NCBI RefSeq assembly: GCF_028421645.1
Contig: NZ_CP116888.1
Location: forward strand, 558,001 to 622,000
Length of the DNA: 64,000 bases
Source of the DNA: Aneurinibacillus sp. Ricciae_BoGa-3
GTDB taxonomy: Bacteria; Bacillota; Bacilli; Aneurinibacillales; Aneurinibacillaceae
Direction: 5' to 3'
The translations under genes were made by a program, and so were the position numbers. The notes beneath the pieces are model-generated. The model saw nothing but the letters and a program-made list of their open reading frames with translations, made no database searches and was not told the DNA's origin. Positions 35,832-44,975 of the stretch are shown here, one piece after another. Position 1 is the first letter of the stretch. Every line of letters starts with the position of its first letter.

Positions 35832-36776
35832 ATAGAAAGAGATGTTTACTTTGACAATGCTAAATTTTTGTTGATTTGTTTGGTTGTCATTGGTCATGGA
35901 ATGGAACCCTATTTTTTTAGCAATCAGATGCTCCAACCTATCTATTCTCTGATATATTTTTTTCATATGCCTGTTTTTGTTTTTATATCAGGCTATTTTT
36001 CAAAAAGAGTGAAGAAACCACAACGATACCTACAACAGATGGTGTACCCGTATCTTATTTTTCAAGTACTTTATACCGTGTTTGTTGGTTATCTAAACAA
36101 TCAAGTGTTTTCCATTAACCTATTCATTCCCTTTAAAATGCTCTGGTTTTTGGTTAGTTTAATGGCATGGAACTTGTTGTTGATTGGATTTACGAGGATA
36201 AAATATGCCGTTTTAATTTCAGTGATTGTCGGTATCCTCGTCGGTTATATCCAAGATATAGGCGCATATATATCTTTATCGAGAATTTTCGTGTTTTTCC
36301 CCTTTTTTCTCCTCGGCTATTATGCGAATCGAGCTTGGATTACAAAGATAAAACAAGTACCTAACGTCATTTATTTCGTTTATCTATCTCTGTTTTTCTT
36401 TTTTATTATCTATCACCCTATATCCTTTGCGTGGTTTTATGAATCATCGTCGTATCCGTTAATGAACCATGCTGAGTGGTATGCGGGGCTATATCGTATG
36501 GGTATGTATGGAGGAAGTCTGATAACGGGTATGGCTTTTTTAGCATTCGTTCCAGAAAAGAAAAGGTTCTATACAACACTAGGAGAGAGAACCATGTATC
36601 CTTTCTTACTTCATATCTTCTTCGTATATTTGGTCTATGTGAATTGGGGGAACCTTATAGCAAAAGACAGTGTCGTAATGCTCATTTATCTGGTTGGTCT
36701 GTTTTTACTAACTTGTCTGTTATCTACAAACATTACAAAAAAATGCGTTTCATTTATTTTCCAATTTCAATTTTAG
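35832..36776 (+). CDS. Acyltransferase-3 family membrane protein
   Basis: The protein has about ten membrane helices. It opens with the family signature ERDVYFDNAKFLLICLVVIGHG (H about residue 22) and continues YSLIYFFHMPVFVFISGYF, typical of O-acetyltransferases that modify surface sugars. There is no ATG, GTG or TTG in frame between the promoter-like TATAAT (about 35784) and the conserved start. The codon best placed after GAGGGGAG is ATA at 35832. It therefore uses a rare start or has a point change at its start codon. Confidence 0.8.
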   Translation: MERDVYFDNAKFLLICLVVIGHGMEPYFFSNQMLQPIYSLIYFFHMPVFVFISGYFSKRVKKPQRYLQQMVYPYLIFQVLYTVFVGYLNNQVFSINLFIPFKMLWFLVSLMAWNLLLIGFTRIKYAVLISVIVGILVGYIQDIGAYISLSRIFVFFPFFLLGYYANRAWITKIKQVPNVIYFVYLSLFFFFIIYHPISFAWFYESSSYPLMNHAEWYAGLYRMGMYGGSLITGMAFLAFVPEKKRFYTTLGERTMYPFLLHIFFVYLVYVNWGNLIAKDSVVMLIYLVGLFLLTCLLSTNITKKCVSFIFQFQF

Positions 36777-36829
36777 GAGAGATAACATGTTAATTAAAAG
36801 GAGGATATAGTTGACATACAAGTAAAAAT

Positions 36830-36855
36830 GAGAGCCAAAATCGCTCTCTTCTCTG
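36830..36855 (+). terminator. Terminator
   Basis: GAGAGC / GCTCTC stem-loop followed by TTCTCTGT. Confidence 0.6.
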
Positions 36856-36992
36856 TGTCACTTAGGTTTAATTGACTATCTCCTTTGAGGAAAACCGAAA
36901 ATGTTTGATACCAAACATCATTTGTTTGTTTGTATACTTTATTGTAGATAGGATAAATATGTTTATTCTAATCCGATACAAGATATAAATAT

Positions 36993-37033
36993 TGTAAAAA
37001 ATAATTGACAAAACTATAATACTGATATATTAT
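36993..37033 (+). promoter_or_regulatory. Promoter with TGTAAA-N6-TTGACA palindrome
   Basis: TGTAAAAAATAATTGACA (36993-37010), -35 TTGACA, 17-bp spacer, TATTAT at 37028-37033. Confidence 0.85.
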
Positions 37034-37071
37034 ACTAATAGAAGATTAAATGCGGAAGGGGAGAGGATTTC

Positions 37072-37485
37072 ATGATTGCAACGCAATTTGTTCTTCGGCA
37101 AGACGAAGATATTAAAATTGAACACTTGGAAAAGAAACCAATTCGTCTATTTAAAACGCTTATTCGGAAAGGACAACTCCGTACCAGTATTTCTTCGCTC
37201 AAACCAGAAGATATTGATGAATTACTGGAATGGATGAAAGTGTCCCTTCAAGATAGAAGAGCAACTAAGTATGAATTAACCATAGACATCGGCGGAGGAA
37301 TGCATGAGGTTTTCACCTTTAAAAAAATAGACCTGTTAAATCTACGAGAAAGTCTTACACTGATAAAGAGATATATACGAGCAATGGATAGACTGGAAGA
37401 ATTTCCATTCGATAAACAAATTAAAGATGAAGTAGAACAATTACGAGATATAATGAAAGAGCGTGACATGTACCGTAGATGGTAG
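37072..37485 (+). CDS. Hypothetical protein, 137 aa
   Basis: ATG 37072 follows AGGGGAGAGG. Mixed alpha/beta, basic. First gene of the operon leading into the ComEC-like lipoprotein. No family recognised. Confidence 0.65.
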   Translation: MIATQFVLRQDEDIKIEHLEKKPIRLFKTLIRKGQLRTSISSLKPEDIDELLEWMKVSLQDRRATKYELTIDIGGGMHEVFTFKKIDLLNLRESLTLIKRYIRAMDRLEEFPFDKQIKDEVEQLRDIMKERDMYRRW

Positions 37486-37513
37486 GTGGTGACCAACTTA
37501 GGAGGGTTTTAAC

Positions 37514-37678
37514 ATGATTTGTAAAGGTTATGTATGTCAAGTAACATTGGATGGAGTGTTTGATACCCGAATCATTTTTATTCCGAAGACATCTGATTAT
37601 ATGGAACGTAATCAGGTTTTAAAAAGGTATTTTGAGCGAAATGGCTACGATAAAGTTGAAGTCCATAGCTCCTATTAA
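37514..37678 (+). CDS. Small hypothetical protein, 54 aa
   Basis: ATG 37514 follows TAGGAGGG. Reads MICKGYVCQVTLDGVFDTRI; beta-rich. It ends just before the lipoprotein gene. Confidence 0.6.
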   Translation: MICKGYVCQVTLDGVFDTRIIFIPKTSDYMERNQVLKRYFERNGYDKVEVHSSY

Positions 37679-37725
37679 TAAGGGAGTGTGGACTTTTTCG
37701 TACATAAAGACAAGGGGGCAATTCA

Positions 37726-39099
37726 ATGAAAAAAAATAAGCTTTGGAGTATAGGTGCAAGTCTCCTAATGAGTGTTTCCCTAATGGGGTGCGGAAACACC
37801 AATGCGAGTGCTGATAATAACTATACGAACTCACAAACAGCCGCTACGAGTGCGCCTGCTGATACAACAACGGCAAGTATCAACAAAATGACAACCTCTG
37901 CAAACCAAGGGCAATTGAAAGTTTATTACCTAGATGTTTGGCAGGGCGATAGTATTCTCATTCAGACACCCAAAGGTCAAACGGTACTCATTGATGGTGG
38001 GAATAACCAGATGGGAGCCACGGTTGTCCATGACCTGAAAAATCTACATATTAATGAGCTTACCGCTATGGTATCGACTCACCCAGATGCCGACCATACG
38101 GGGGGTCTTGACTCGGTACTCCATGATATTAAGGTGGATAGTGTTTACGCACCGAAAGTGACAAGTAACACGAAAACGTATCGAGATTTTATATTAGGAG
38201 TCAAAAGACAAGGGTTAAAAATGAAAGAAGCAAAAGCTGGACTGAGCTTGGGACTGGATGGTGTAGATGCGCACTTTGTTGCTCCCGTTAAAGCATACGG
38301 CTCCGACACCAATCCTTGGTCTGCTGTGTTACGCCTATCCTACGGGAAAAACGGAACCTTTCTCTTTACAGGTGATGCACCAATATTATCCGAACAGGAT
38401 ATGCTTGCATCAGGACAGCTACTTCAAGCAAATGTATTAAAAGTTGGGCATCACGGTTCAAGAGGTTCTACCAGTCAAGCGTTTCTGAATGCGGTAAAAC
38501 CAAAGTATGCGGTGATTTCCGTTGGAGAAGGGAATGATTATGGACATCCAACAGATGAAGTCTTAAGTCGTCTAAATGCCAACCATGTTGACACATTTAG
38601 AACAGATGAACAGGGAACCGTTGAAGCCATTACTGATGGCAATACGATTCGTTTTGAGACTGCCAAAACCAGTACACAAATTGCTACGACTCTAAATCGA
38701 CTGACGACACCAAAGTCTGCAACAACAGGTACACAACACCATGTAACAAATGTGTCTCCTGCTACCCATGTAGCAAAGGTTCCTACACCACAAACTCAAC
38801 AAGTTCCTGTTTCTTCACCAAAACAGACACAAAGTGTAAGTAGTATTGAGGCTAGTATTGATGATACTCAACCACATGATTATCAAACCATTCATTTAAC
38901 CGTTACGGGTACGACTGGCGCACCTTTTACAGCTACGTTCCATTATAAAACCAAGGATACCGTCTACACAGGCACAACGGGAAGTCCCATTCCTGTACGT
39001 ATTAGCCGAGCAACTCCTGGTTTCACCGTCAATGTTGATGTAAGTGTAGAATCGAATGGACATACTTATACGACACAAACATCCTTTACCCCAAAATAA
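37726..39099 (+). CDS. ComEC-like metallo-beta-lactamase-fold lipoprotein
   Basis: The lipobox SLMGC follows a short signal sequence, so the enzyme is anchored outside the cell. Residues about 65-305 are a ComEC/Rec2-type MBL hydrolase: YYLDVWQGDSILIQTP, LIDGG, the metal motif THPDADHTGG, FTGDA, VGHHGSRGST and VISVG. The family usually has DVGQGDS, here DVWQGDS. After a Thr/Gln-rich linker, the last about 80 residues form an Ig-like domain. ComEC hydrolase domains are linked to degradation of one DNA strand at uptake. The DUF3006 gene follows directly, a common pairing. Confidence 0.9.
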   Translation: MKKNKLWSIGASLLMSVSLMGCGNTNASADNNYTNSQTAATSAPADTTTASINKMTTSANQGQLKVYYLDVWQGDSILIQTPKGQTVLIDGGNNQMGATVVHDLKNLHINELTAMVSTHPDADHTGGLDSVLHDIKVDSVYAPKVTSNTKTYRDFILGVKRQGLKMKEAKAGLSLGLDGVDAHFVAPVKAYGSDTNPWSAVLRLSYGKNGTFLFTGDAPILSEQDMLASGQLLQANVLKVGHHGSRGSTSQAFLNAVKPKYAVISVGEGNDYGHPTDEVLSRLNANHVDTFRTDEQGTVEAITDGNTIRFETAKTSTQIATTLNRLTTPKSATTGTQHHVTNVSPATHVAKVPTPQTQQVPVSSPKQTQSVSSIEASIDDTQPHDYQTIHLTVTGTTGAPFTATFHYKTKDTVYTGTTGSPIPVRISRATPGFTVNVDVSVESNGHTYTTQTSFTPK

Positions 39100-39109
39100 G
39101 GAGGTTGTT

Positions 39110-39322
39110 ATGAGAGTTATTGTTGACCGATTTGAAGAAGACCTTGTGGTTTGTGAAAAGGAAGACAAATCCACTTTCAATCTCAAGCGTGAGCAGGTTC
39201 CAAAAGAAGTAGAGGAAGGGGATGTCTTGATAATCGAAGGAGATAAGGTGGTTATTGATAGAGAAGAAACACAAAAACGCAAAAAACAAATGGAAGAACT
39301 TACAAAAGACATGTGGGAATAA
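39110..39322 (+). CDS. DUF3006 protein, 70 aa
   Basis: Small beta-rich protein (MRVIVDRFEEDLVVCEKED, LKREQVPKEVEEGDVL) matching DUF3006, often encoded beside ComEC-like hydrolases. ATG 39110 follows AAGGAGG within 10 nt of the lipoprotein stop. An accessory role to the hydrolase is inferred. Confidence 0.82.
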   Translation: MRVIVDRFEEDLVVCEKEDKSTFNLKREQVPKEVEEGDVLIIEGDKVVIDREETQKRKKQMEELTKDMWE

Positions 39323-39335
39323 ACATCGCAATTGT

Positions 39336-39370
39336 AAAGGTATATCAGAAAAAACTGGTATACCTTTTTT
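39336..39370 (+). terminator. Terminator
   Basis: AAAGGTATA / TATACCTTT stem followed by T run. Confidence 0.8.
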
Positions 39371-39409
39371 GTTATCCAGTGGAAAGTATTTTTGTGAATT
39401 ATATAAAAA

Positions 39410-39450
39410 TGTAAAAAATAATTGACTATATAACAATAACGTAATATAAT
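39410..39450 (+). promoter_or_regulatory. Promoter with TGTAAA-N6-TTGACT palindrome
   Basis: TGTAAAAAATAATTGACT (39410-39427), 17-bp spacer, TATAAT at 39445-39450. It drives the yvyF-like gene. Confidence 0.85.
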
Positions 39451-39487
39451 ATATTTACAATAATAATGTTATGAAGGGGTAAGAATC

Positions 39488-39883
39488 ATGGCAATATCAA
39501 ATTGTGAAAAATGTGGAAACCTATTTAATAAAACGGTGAAGAACATTTGCCCGAATTGTTTAAAGGAAGAAGACCAAATGTTTGAAACCGTGAAGAAGTA
39601 TCTCAAAAAGAATAAAACAGTGACCCAAATAGAACAAATATCGGAAGGAACAGGCGTTTCCGTTGAACTCATTACGAAGTTTTTCCGTGAAGGTCGCTTA
39701 CAATCTGCAGGAGGTAGTGAAGTATCCTATGGATGCACATCTTGTGGGACACCGATTACAACAGGTAAGGTATGTAAACATTGCGAAAGCAATTTAACGC
39801 AACTTCAATCTACAATGAAACAAACAGAAAAGCCGAAAACCGAAGCACAACCCATTTCGTTTTATTCCAGAATACGTAATTAA
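39488..39883 (+). CDS. yvyF: YvyF-like flagellar-operon zinc protein
   Basis: The 131-aa protein has CEKCGNLF...ICPNC near the N-terminus and a winged-helix-like middle (QISEGTGVSVELITKFFREGRLQ). A second Cys cluster (CTSCG...CKHC) follows. This order matches YvyF of the Bacillus flagellar late operon (comF-yvyF-flgM). Here it is separated from flagellar genes, under the palindrome promoter, so its role may be regulatory on the host. Confidence 0.82.
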   Translation: MAISNCEKCGNLFNKTVKNICPNCLKEEDQMFETVKKYLKKNKTVTQIEQISEGTGVSVELITKFFREGRLQSAGGSEVSYGCTSCGTPITTGKVCKHCESNLTQLQSTMKQTEKPKTEAQPISFYSRIRN

Positions 39884-39934
39884 TCCATACATATTGTATC
39901 GGTCAAAACGCAACACGTATAAAGATTGATTCCG

Positions 39935-39964
39935 AAAGCCCTTATCAAATAAAGGGCTTTTTTT
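39935..39964 (+). terminator. Terminator
   Basis: AAAGCCCTT / AAGGGCTTT stem with T8. Confidence 0.9.
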
Positions 39965-40066
39965 AAATTTACATAGAGAAAATAATCCAATGTGTTCTGT
40001 ATAAAATATACTAACAAAAATCTTGCGGTTTGAATTCAAACGTTTTTGGAAGGCGGAGTAAGGAAA

Positions 40067-40393
40067 ATGAGGAAAATGATTGAGATTGTAGTGGGTGAGC
40101 TTATTGATTTACTTTCTTTTGGCATTGATGTGGACAAACATCAAATAGAGCGTCTTTGGACAGTATATGATGAAGAAAAGATGTGGGATTGCAACAAGTT
40201 TAATCCGTTTACTGGTGCAAAAATAGAAAGGGGAGACCTGGAAGCCTTACATCTCAAACATCATGAAGGCGTGTTTATCGAGGACAGGGTACACGACTGG
40301 CAGATTCGAAGAGATAAAACCTTAGACTACTATTCAAGGGTAGTAGGCAAAGGGTCAACGATAAGCATTCTCCTAGAATATAAAGACAAATAA
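40067..40393 (+). CDS. Hypothetical protein, 108 aa
   Basis: ATG 40067 follows GTAAGGAAA. Contains FNPFTGAKIERGD and LHLKHHEGVFIED. No family recognised. Confidence 0.62.
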   Translation: MRKMIEIVVGELIDLLSFGIDVDKHQIERLWTVYDEEKMWDCNKFNPFTGAKIERGDLEALHLKHHEGVFIEDRVHDWQIRRDKTLDYYSRVVGKGSTISILLEYKDK

Positions 40394-40398
40394 CGACC

Positions 40399-40426
40399 GC
40401 ATGAGGAAATTCCCCATGCTTTTTTA
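40399..40426 (+). terminator. Terminator
   Basis: GCATGAGG / CCCCATGC stem with T6. Confidence 0.75.
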
Positions 40427-40640
40427 ATTGTTTGTTATCCTTATTGCTAAAAAATACATAAATAAATATGAAAAAGACAAGAACTAGTCACACCTTGTAA
40501 GCACCCAAGACAATTGAAAAAAACATCAAAAATGGATATTCTGAGTTCAACCCATTAGGATAATTGAACCTATTCCACGATATTTTCACTTTATTTTTGT
40601 ATATAACAATAAAAAAGACAAAGGAAAGAGGTGTTTTTGC

Positions 40641-43097
40641 TTGAGGAAAAGCAAATTATCAAATAACCATCGAAATAAATCGAAGTGGATGACTTCTCTA
40701 TTGAGTACCACGTTTCTTACATCCAGCATTTTATCCGTCCATCCTGTATATGCTTCTCTAATAGACCATCCTTCCCCCTATATCAGTAGCAATGTTTCTG
40801 TTCAAAATTTAAAAACGGTTCGCCCTGATATGCCAATCTCCTTTATTGTTTCGTCCAGTACCCAATCATCAAATTCAGTTTACAATCAAATTAAACAAGG
40901 AGCAAAAGTTGGCGTTCTTATCACAGATGGCATGGATTTCTACTTGGCTACATCTGATAACCAAATGTTAACACGGTTAGATAACGGGAATGCCATCACC
41001 TTGAATGCGAACCATATTCCATTAAAACGAAACACCAAGTATACAGCCCATCTTTTAGTTGGAAATGTGGTCACTAATTATCAAGCCCAATCAAGCATGA
41101 GTGGGTATGCCCAACTGTTTACCCATATTGATAATGATGCCGTAACAGGCGTTCAATTTTTAACAGGTTCAGAAGTAGGAGAAGCCTCCAATTGGAAAGC
41201 TACCTTGTCTACGAACTCACCCATCGTAACGGATGGAGCTACTATTACGCTACGTGCCACAGATGATTATGGCAATACTGCCTCAGAAGGGACAGTGTCT
41301 ATTACAGATGTTAAGACACTGGATAACACGTCGCTTTCCGATACCTTTCATGTTTTAAAAAGTGTAAGTTTATTAAATGGGGTAGCAAGTATTCCGATTA
41401 GCAATCATAAAGCACAGGCTGTCTCTATTACACTACAAACAAAAGGAAAATATGAAAGTGATAGCAAGACGATTACACTTAATGTATTTTTTAAAGCAGG
41501 AAAAGCGGTTGCCGTTTCAATGGTTCCTGATAGAGATACATTTGTGGCTGGAGCGGAGCTTGTCTTTAAAGGAGAACTCCATGACCAGTATGGAAATCCA
41601 TTAAAAAATTCTGATGTGACGGTTAGTTTTTCAGATGGAGGTGTAAGCAAAACAGGAACCACCGATGAAAACGGGCAATATCTCATTAACCTGAATGCTC
41701 CAAGTAATCTGGACCCCAAAAAAGGGACAACCCAAAGTGTGAATGTGTCGCTCTTATCAAATGGAAATACGATATCTACTCAAACGATAACATTAAAACC
41801 TGATGAAGCGAGTCAGGTGACAGTTGAAACGCAATCAGTTATTGCAGGGAAAACAACCAAAATCATTGGATTTGTTAAAGACCAGTATGGAAATACCGTC
41901 TTGCCTATCACGATTGATGTTTATAATGCGGATGGTAAATTACTGGCAAGTCCTTCAACTGACTATCAGGGGCGGTTCAGCTTTGATTTTATAGCACCAG
42001 ATAAGCTCAAACAAAATGTTGGTGGCTCCGAATCCATGACGCTTACCTTTACGTACAATCATGGCAAAACTGATACCGCAACGATTGATGTGCGCTCAGA
42101 TGGCGCAAGTAACATTCTGTTTAATCCAGTTGGGAATATAACGCCAGGAAAGTCTGTTGAACTTTCAGGAAGTGTAGTCGATGGGGGCGGAAATCGGGTG
42201 ACGGATGATACCGATGTAACGATTTGGCAAGGCGCAAAAAAAATCGATACGGTCACTGCCAAAGAAGGAAAATTTACAAAGGTGTTTACACCGTTGGCAA
42301 ACCAGACCTATTCCTTCACGGCTTCAATTGGCAATATTAAAACCAAATCCCCTCTTATTATTTCTACTATGCCTCAATTTATTGGCTCTTATCTTCTTCC
42401 AGCGAACATTGATGACCCGACAAGAATCATTCAACAAGGGAAAGTAACAGATATAAGTAAGAATAAAGCCTTTTTTATGCCATCAACGGACTACAGTTCG
42501 GATACGTTTGTTCCCTTTTACTATTGGTCACAACTTCCTGTTATGAATCCCAATGGTTTTAACAAGCAAGCAGACAGTATCGACGGGGCTTTGTGGTTAA
42601 CCTCCACCAAAGAAGCACCGAATCATCAGGACGGAATGGCATTATTCAAAACGAATTTTACACTTGATAAAGCATCTACGGTTAAATTTTCGATGCCAAG
42701 TGTCAATGGGGTTGCCATTGCTTATGTAGATAATCAACCAGTTGTTTATAACAATGGGATTAAGGGAATGAAAGATTTATCGAAAGGGGATTTGAAGCTC
42801 CCTTCTAACACGGCGACGTTATCACTAAATGCAGGTACGCACACCATTGTATTAGAAGCCTCTAAGGTAAATGCCCAGGCTACGGGTATAAAATTTGATG
42901 CGGTGAATATACAAGACCAAAAATCAATCGCATCGACCAACCCTGATACAAAATGGACAACTACGGGATATATTTCTGAACCACTTGTCGGTTGGTATGA
43001 TACGGCGAATAAATACACCATTTACCAAGAGTTATTACATCGAAACAGTCTGAATGGTGGAGCTGAGAATAATTGGATACTAAACGTTACCGAATAA
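40641..43097 (+). CDS. Secreted or surface protein with Ig-like repeats, paralogue C
   Basis: TTG 40641 behind AAAGAGGTG. The 818-aa protein has a signal peptide (MTSLLSTTFLTSSILSVHPVYA). Its head domain ends in a GSEVGEAS motif equivalent to GSAIGEAT of paralogues A and B. Four Ig-like repeats follow, with DDYGNTASEG, DQYGNPLKNSD, DQYGNTVLPIT and DGGGNRVTDD, then a large C-terminal domain of about 250 residues that may be carbohydrate-binding. No LPXTG or S-layer-homology motif is visible. It is more divergent than A and B are from each other. Confidence 0.83.
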   Translation: MRKSKLSNNHRNKSKWMTSLLSTTFLTSSILSVHPVYASLIDHPSPYISSNVSVQNLKTVRPDMPISFIVSSSTQSSNSVYNQIKQGAKVGVLITDGMDFYLATSDNQMLTRLDNGNAITLNANHIPLKRNTKYTAHLLVGNVVTNYQAQSSMSGYAQLFTHIDNDAVTGVQFLTGSEVGEASNWKATLSTNSPIVTDGATITLRATDDYGNTASEGTVSITDVKTLDNTSLSDTFHVLKSVSLLNGVASIPISNHKAQAVSITLQTKGKYESDSKTITLNVFFKAGKAVAVSMVPDRDTFVAGAELVFKGELHDQYGNPLKNSDVTVSFSDGGVSKTGTTDENGQYLINLNAPSNLDPKKGTTQSVNVSLLSNGNTISTQTITLKPDEASQVTVETQSVIAGKTTKIIGFVKDQYGNTVLPITIDVYNADGKLLASPSTDYQGRFSFDFIAPDKLKQNVGGSESMTLTFTYNHGKTDTATIDVRSDGASNILFNPVGNITPGKSVELSGSVVDGGGNRVTDDTDVTIWQGAKKIDTVTAKEGKFTKVFTPLANQTYSFTASIGNIKTKSPLIISTMPQFIGSYLLPANIDDPTRIIQQGKVTDISKNKAFFMPSTDYSSDTFVPFYYWSQLPVMNPNGFNKQADSIDGALWLTSTKEAPNHQDGMALFKTNFTLDKASTVKFSMPSVNGVAIAYVDNQPVVYNNGIKGMKDLSKGDLKLPSNTATLSLNAGTHTIVLEASKVNAQATGIKFDAVNIQDQKSIASTNPDTKWTTTGYISEPLVGWYDTANKYTIYQELLHRNSLNGGAENNWILNVTE

Positions 43098-43103
43098 AAG
43101 ACG

Positions 43104-43131
43104 AGAGCTATGAATTCACATAGCTCTTTTC
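43104..43131 (+). terminator. Terminator
   Basis: AGAGCTATG / CATAGCTCT stem followed by TTTT. Confidence 0.85.
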
Positions 43132-43216
43132 TTATTCCATCCTTTTATCAACCATTAATGGGATGTTATAATTAAAAATATCGGAACCATTTTTTACATA
43201 TTAAGGGGGAGTTCTC

Positions 43217-43360
43217 ATGAACGATGAAAATCAAGCGTATGAAATGCCATTTGAAACAGAAGACAGTTATCGAATTAAAATAGAATTGGGAGAAATGATA
43301 CCCGCATCTCAACCGAAAAAGGAAGAATGGATTCCAGATGATTTATTGGAGGAAGAGTAA
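43217..43360 (+). CDS. Small acidic protein, 47 aa
   Basis: ATG 43217 follows AAGGGGGAG. Very acidic (ends DDLLEEE), and followed by its own terminator, so it is probably a real monocistronic gene. Acidic small proteins on mobile DNA can be DNA mimics or antirepressors, but nothing here proves that. Confidence 0.62.
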   Translation: MNDENQAYEMPFETEDSYRIKIELGEMIPASQPKKEEWIPDDLLEEE

Positions 43361-43368
43361 GAAGCACA

Positions 43369-43399
43369 AGAAGAGGCAGTGTCGCCTCTTCTTTTTTTT
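43369..43399 (+). terminator. Terminator
   Basis: AGAAGAGGC / GCCTCTTCT stem with T8. Confidence 0.9.
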
Positions 43400-43544
43400 G
43401 TTTTTAAACGATTCATACTATGAACCCTTTAGGTTTTAACCAACAAACTTTGGTATCAAACCAGGTTGAACGCCTTTTTTCTTTTTGTTTATAGTCAAAC
43501 ATGTAAAAATGGAGGAGGAGATTATAGGAGAAAGAAGGGAAGAC

Positions 43545-43856
43545 ATGAAGAAAGCTGTTAATGTAATCATAGTTTCTATCCTCGTCATTATTGCTGTTAT
43601 TCTAACGATGCAAGCTTTTATTCAACACAAACACATGCGTTTTATCGACCCGCCTATACGGTGGAACAACCAGATACCATCTTCAATGAAGCTTGTTTCA
43701 AACACAAATCATCAGGTAATAGATGATAAAATGACGATAAGCATAAAAGGGACACAACATATAGATGATGGGATTTTTGTGAAGGGTATCCCATCCCATA
43801 ATTTTGATAAAGGCATAAATGCACATTTGAATCAATCAGATTTGTCCAAGGAATAA
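43545..43856 (+). CDS. Membrane-anchored hypothetical protein, 103 aa
   Basis: ATG 43545 behind AAGAAGGGAAG. One N-terminal membrane helix (VIIVSILVIIAVILTMQAFI) is followed by an extracytoplasmic-looking domain. A TTGTTTATAGTCAA dyad precedes it at about 43485. Confidence 0.65.
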   Translation: MKKAVNVIIVSILVIIAVILTMQAFIQHKHMRFIDPPIRWNNQIPSSMKLVSNTNHQVIDDKMTISIKGTQHIDDGIFVKGIPSHNFDKGINAHLNQSDLSKE

Positions 43857-43881
43857 ACCGATATTAGCAAGAGAATATATA

Positions 43882-43920
43882 ACGTACAACCCCGATTTAA
43901 ACGGTTTTGTACGTTTTTTT
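43882..43920 (+). terminator. Terminator
   Basis: ACGTACAA / TTGTACGT stem with T7. Confidence 0.85.
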
Positions 43921-44170
43921 AATTAACAAATATCTGTCAGTCATTATGAAATGAATACATAAGAATACTACTCAGAAGAGTTCCTTCAATTATTTTGATA
44001 CAACATGCGTATAATAAAGAGATTTTCACATAACAGGTGTTTGATTGAAACAGATTGTCAAAAGGAGCGGATTAAATACATTGGATTGATAGCATAATTA
44101 GGAATTATATGGGAATAATAAGGGAATAGAGCAACACAAACGGAAAAACGTACGAAGGAGATAATAATAA
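43921..44170. other. Intergenic region
   Basis: No credible gene. An AAAGGAGCGG at about 44060 has no following open frame. Nothing else is seen. Confidence 0.5.
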
Positions 44171-44278
44171 ATGATTAACTTATATATGCAAGAAGCTTTT
44201 ATGCTAGTAGGTTTGGGGATTATGGTTACGATTGGGGCGGTTGCATTTTTTGGATATCGTAAATTGTCTGAAGAATGA
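44171..44278 (+). CDS. Tiny single-span membrane protein, 35 aa
   Basis: ATG 44171 follows GAAGGAG. The product is one hydrophobic helix (FMLVGLGIMVTIGAVAFFG) with a short basic/acidic tail YRKLSEE. It has its own terminator. Such peptides are often regulators of membrane complexes or toxins; type unknown. Confidence 0.62.
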   Translation: MINLYMQEAFMLVGLGIMVTIGAVAFFGYRKLSEE

Positions 44279-44306
44279 TAACTGAATACTAATCTCAATA
44301 GGGAAG

Positions 44307-44332
44307 AGCGGAACTATGTTTCCGCTTTTTTT
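44307..44332 (+). terminator. Terminator
   Basis: AGCGGAA / TTCCGCT stem followed by T8. Confidence 0.85.
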
Positions 44333-44396
44333 AAATTAAAAAACTTTCTCATGGTATAGTAAAAATAGGTATATCAAAAATTAGGAGGGAATAATT

Positions 44397-44612
44397 TTGG
44401 AGAATCAAGTATTGGCTAAAAGCAGTTTAGAAAGATATAGAAGGACAGATGAATCAGCAAAGGGAGATATGTCTGAACAAATTTTAGATACTATTGATAG
44501 TAAATTGAGACAGGTTATTCATGAATGGTTGGATGTATACAGCGATGAACCAAATTCTAAGGTTTTTAAAGAGCTTTGCAAATTGAGCGATAAGAAAAGT
44601 TTGTTTGATTGA
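44397..44612 (+). CDS. Small hypothetical protein, 71 aa
   Basis: TTG 44397 behind TAGGAGGG. Helical and charged, containing ERYRRTDESAKGDM. It ends at a terminator. Confidence 0.62.
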   Translation: MENQVLAKSSLERYRRTDESAKGDMSEQILDTIDSKLRQVIHEWLDVYSDEPNSKVFKELCKLSDKKSLFD

Positions 44613-44618
44613 AAATAA

Positions 44619-44640
44619 CAAAGCCTCTTTGAGGCTTTTT
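44619..44640 (+). terminator. Terminator
   Basis: AAAGCCTC / GAGGCTTT stem and T run. Confidence 0.88.
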
Positions 44641-44733
44641 CTATGCACTCCGTAATTCAAATCCATCGTCATTGCCTGCCATACAAATTATTGCTCCGAT
44701 TGATAAGAAAACAACAATCTAACGAAACTGTTC

Positions 44734-44764
44734 AACCGTAGTCTAAAAACTATGGTTTTTTTTA
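44734..44764 (+). terminator. Terminator-like hairpin
   Basis: AACCGTAG / CTATGGTT stem with T8, in a stretch without a gene (44641-44867). It may end a small RNA or a lost gene. Confidence 0.6.
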
Positions 44765-44867
44765 TTGAGTATGAGAAGCTTATCCTTGCCTTTATTCATA
44801 AAATTGTCACATTTACATAGAATATAAACAAAAAATAAGAGGAGATGAATAAAGTATATGAATGTAA

Positions 44868-44972
44868 ATGATACAACCTTATTCTATCGGGTTTTTAATC
44901 AGTATTGCACCTCTCATTGTTGCTTCTGGCATATGGTTGGGTTATCACCATCATAAAGAGAAAGGAAAATAA
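44868..44972 (+). CDS. Tiny single-span membrane protein, 34 aa
   Basis: The frame MIQPYSIGFLISIAPLIVASGIW...KEKGK begins at an ATG overlapping the TGA of an 8-codon leader (MNKVYECK) that follows AAGAGGAG. Translation is probably coupled. One membrane helix with a His/Lys-rich tail, analogous to the peptide at 44171. A terminator follows. Confidence 0.5.
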   Translation: MIQPYSIGFLISIAPLIVASGIWLGYHHHKEKGK

Positions 44973-44975
44973 ACT

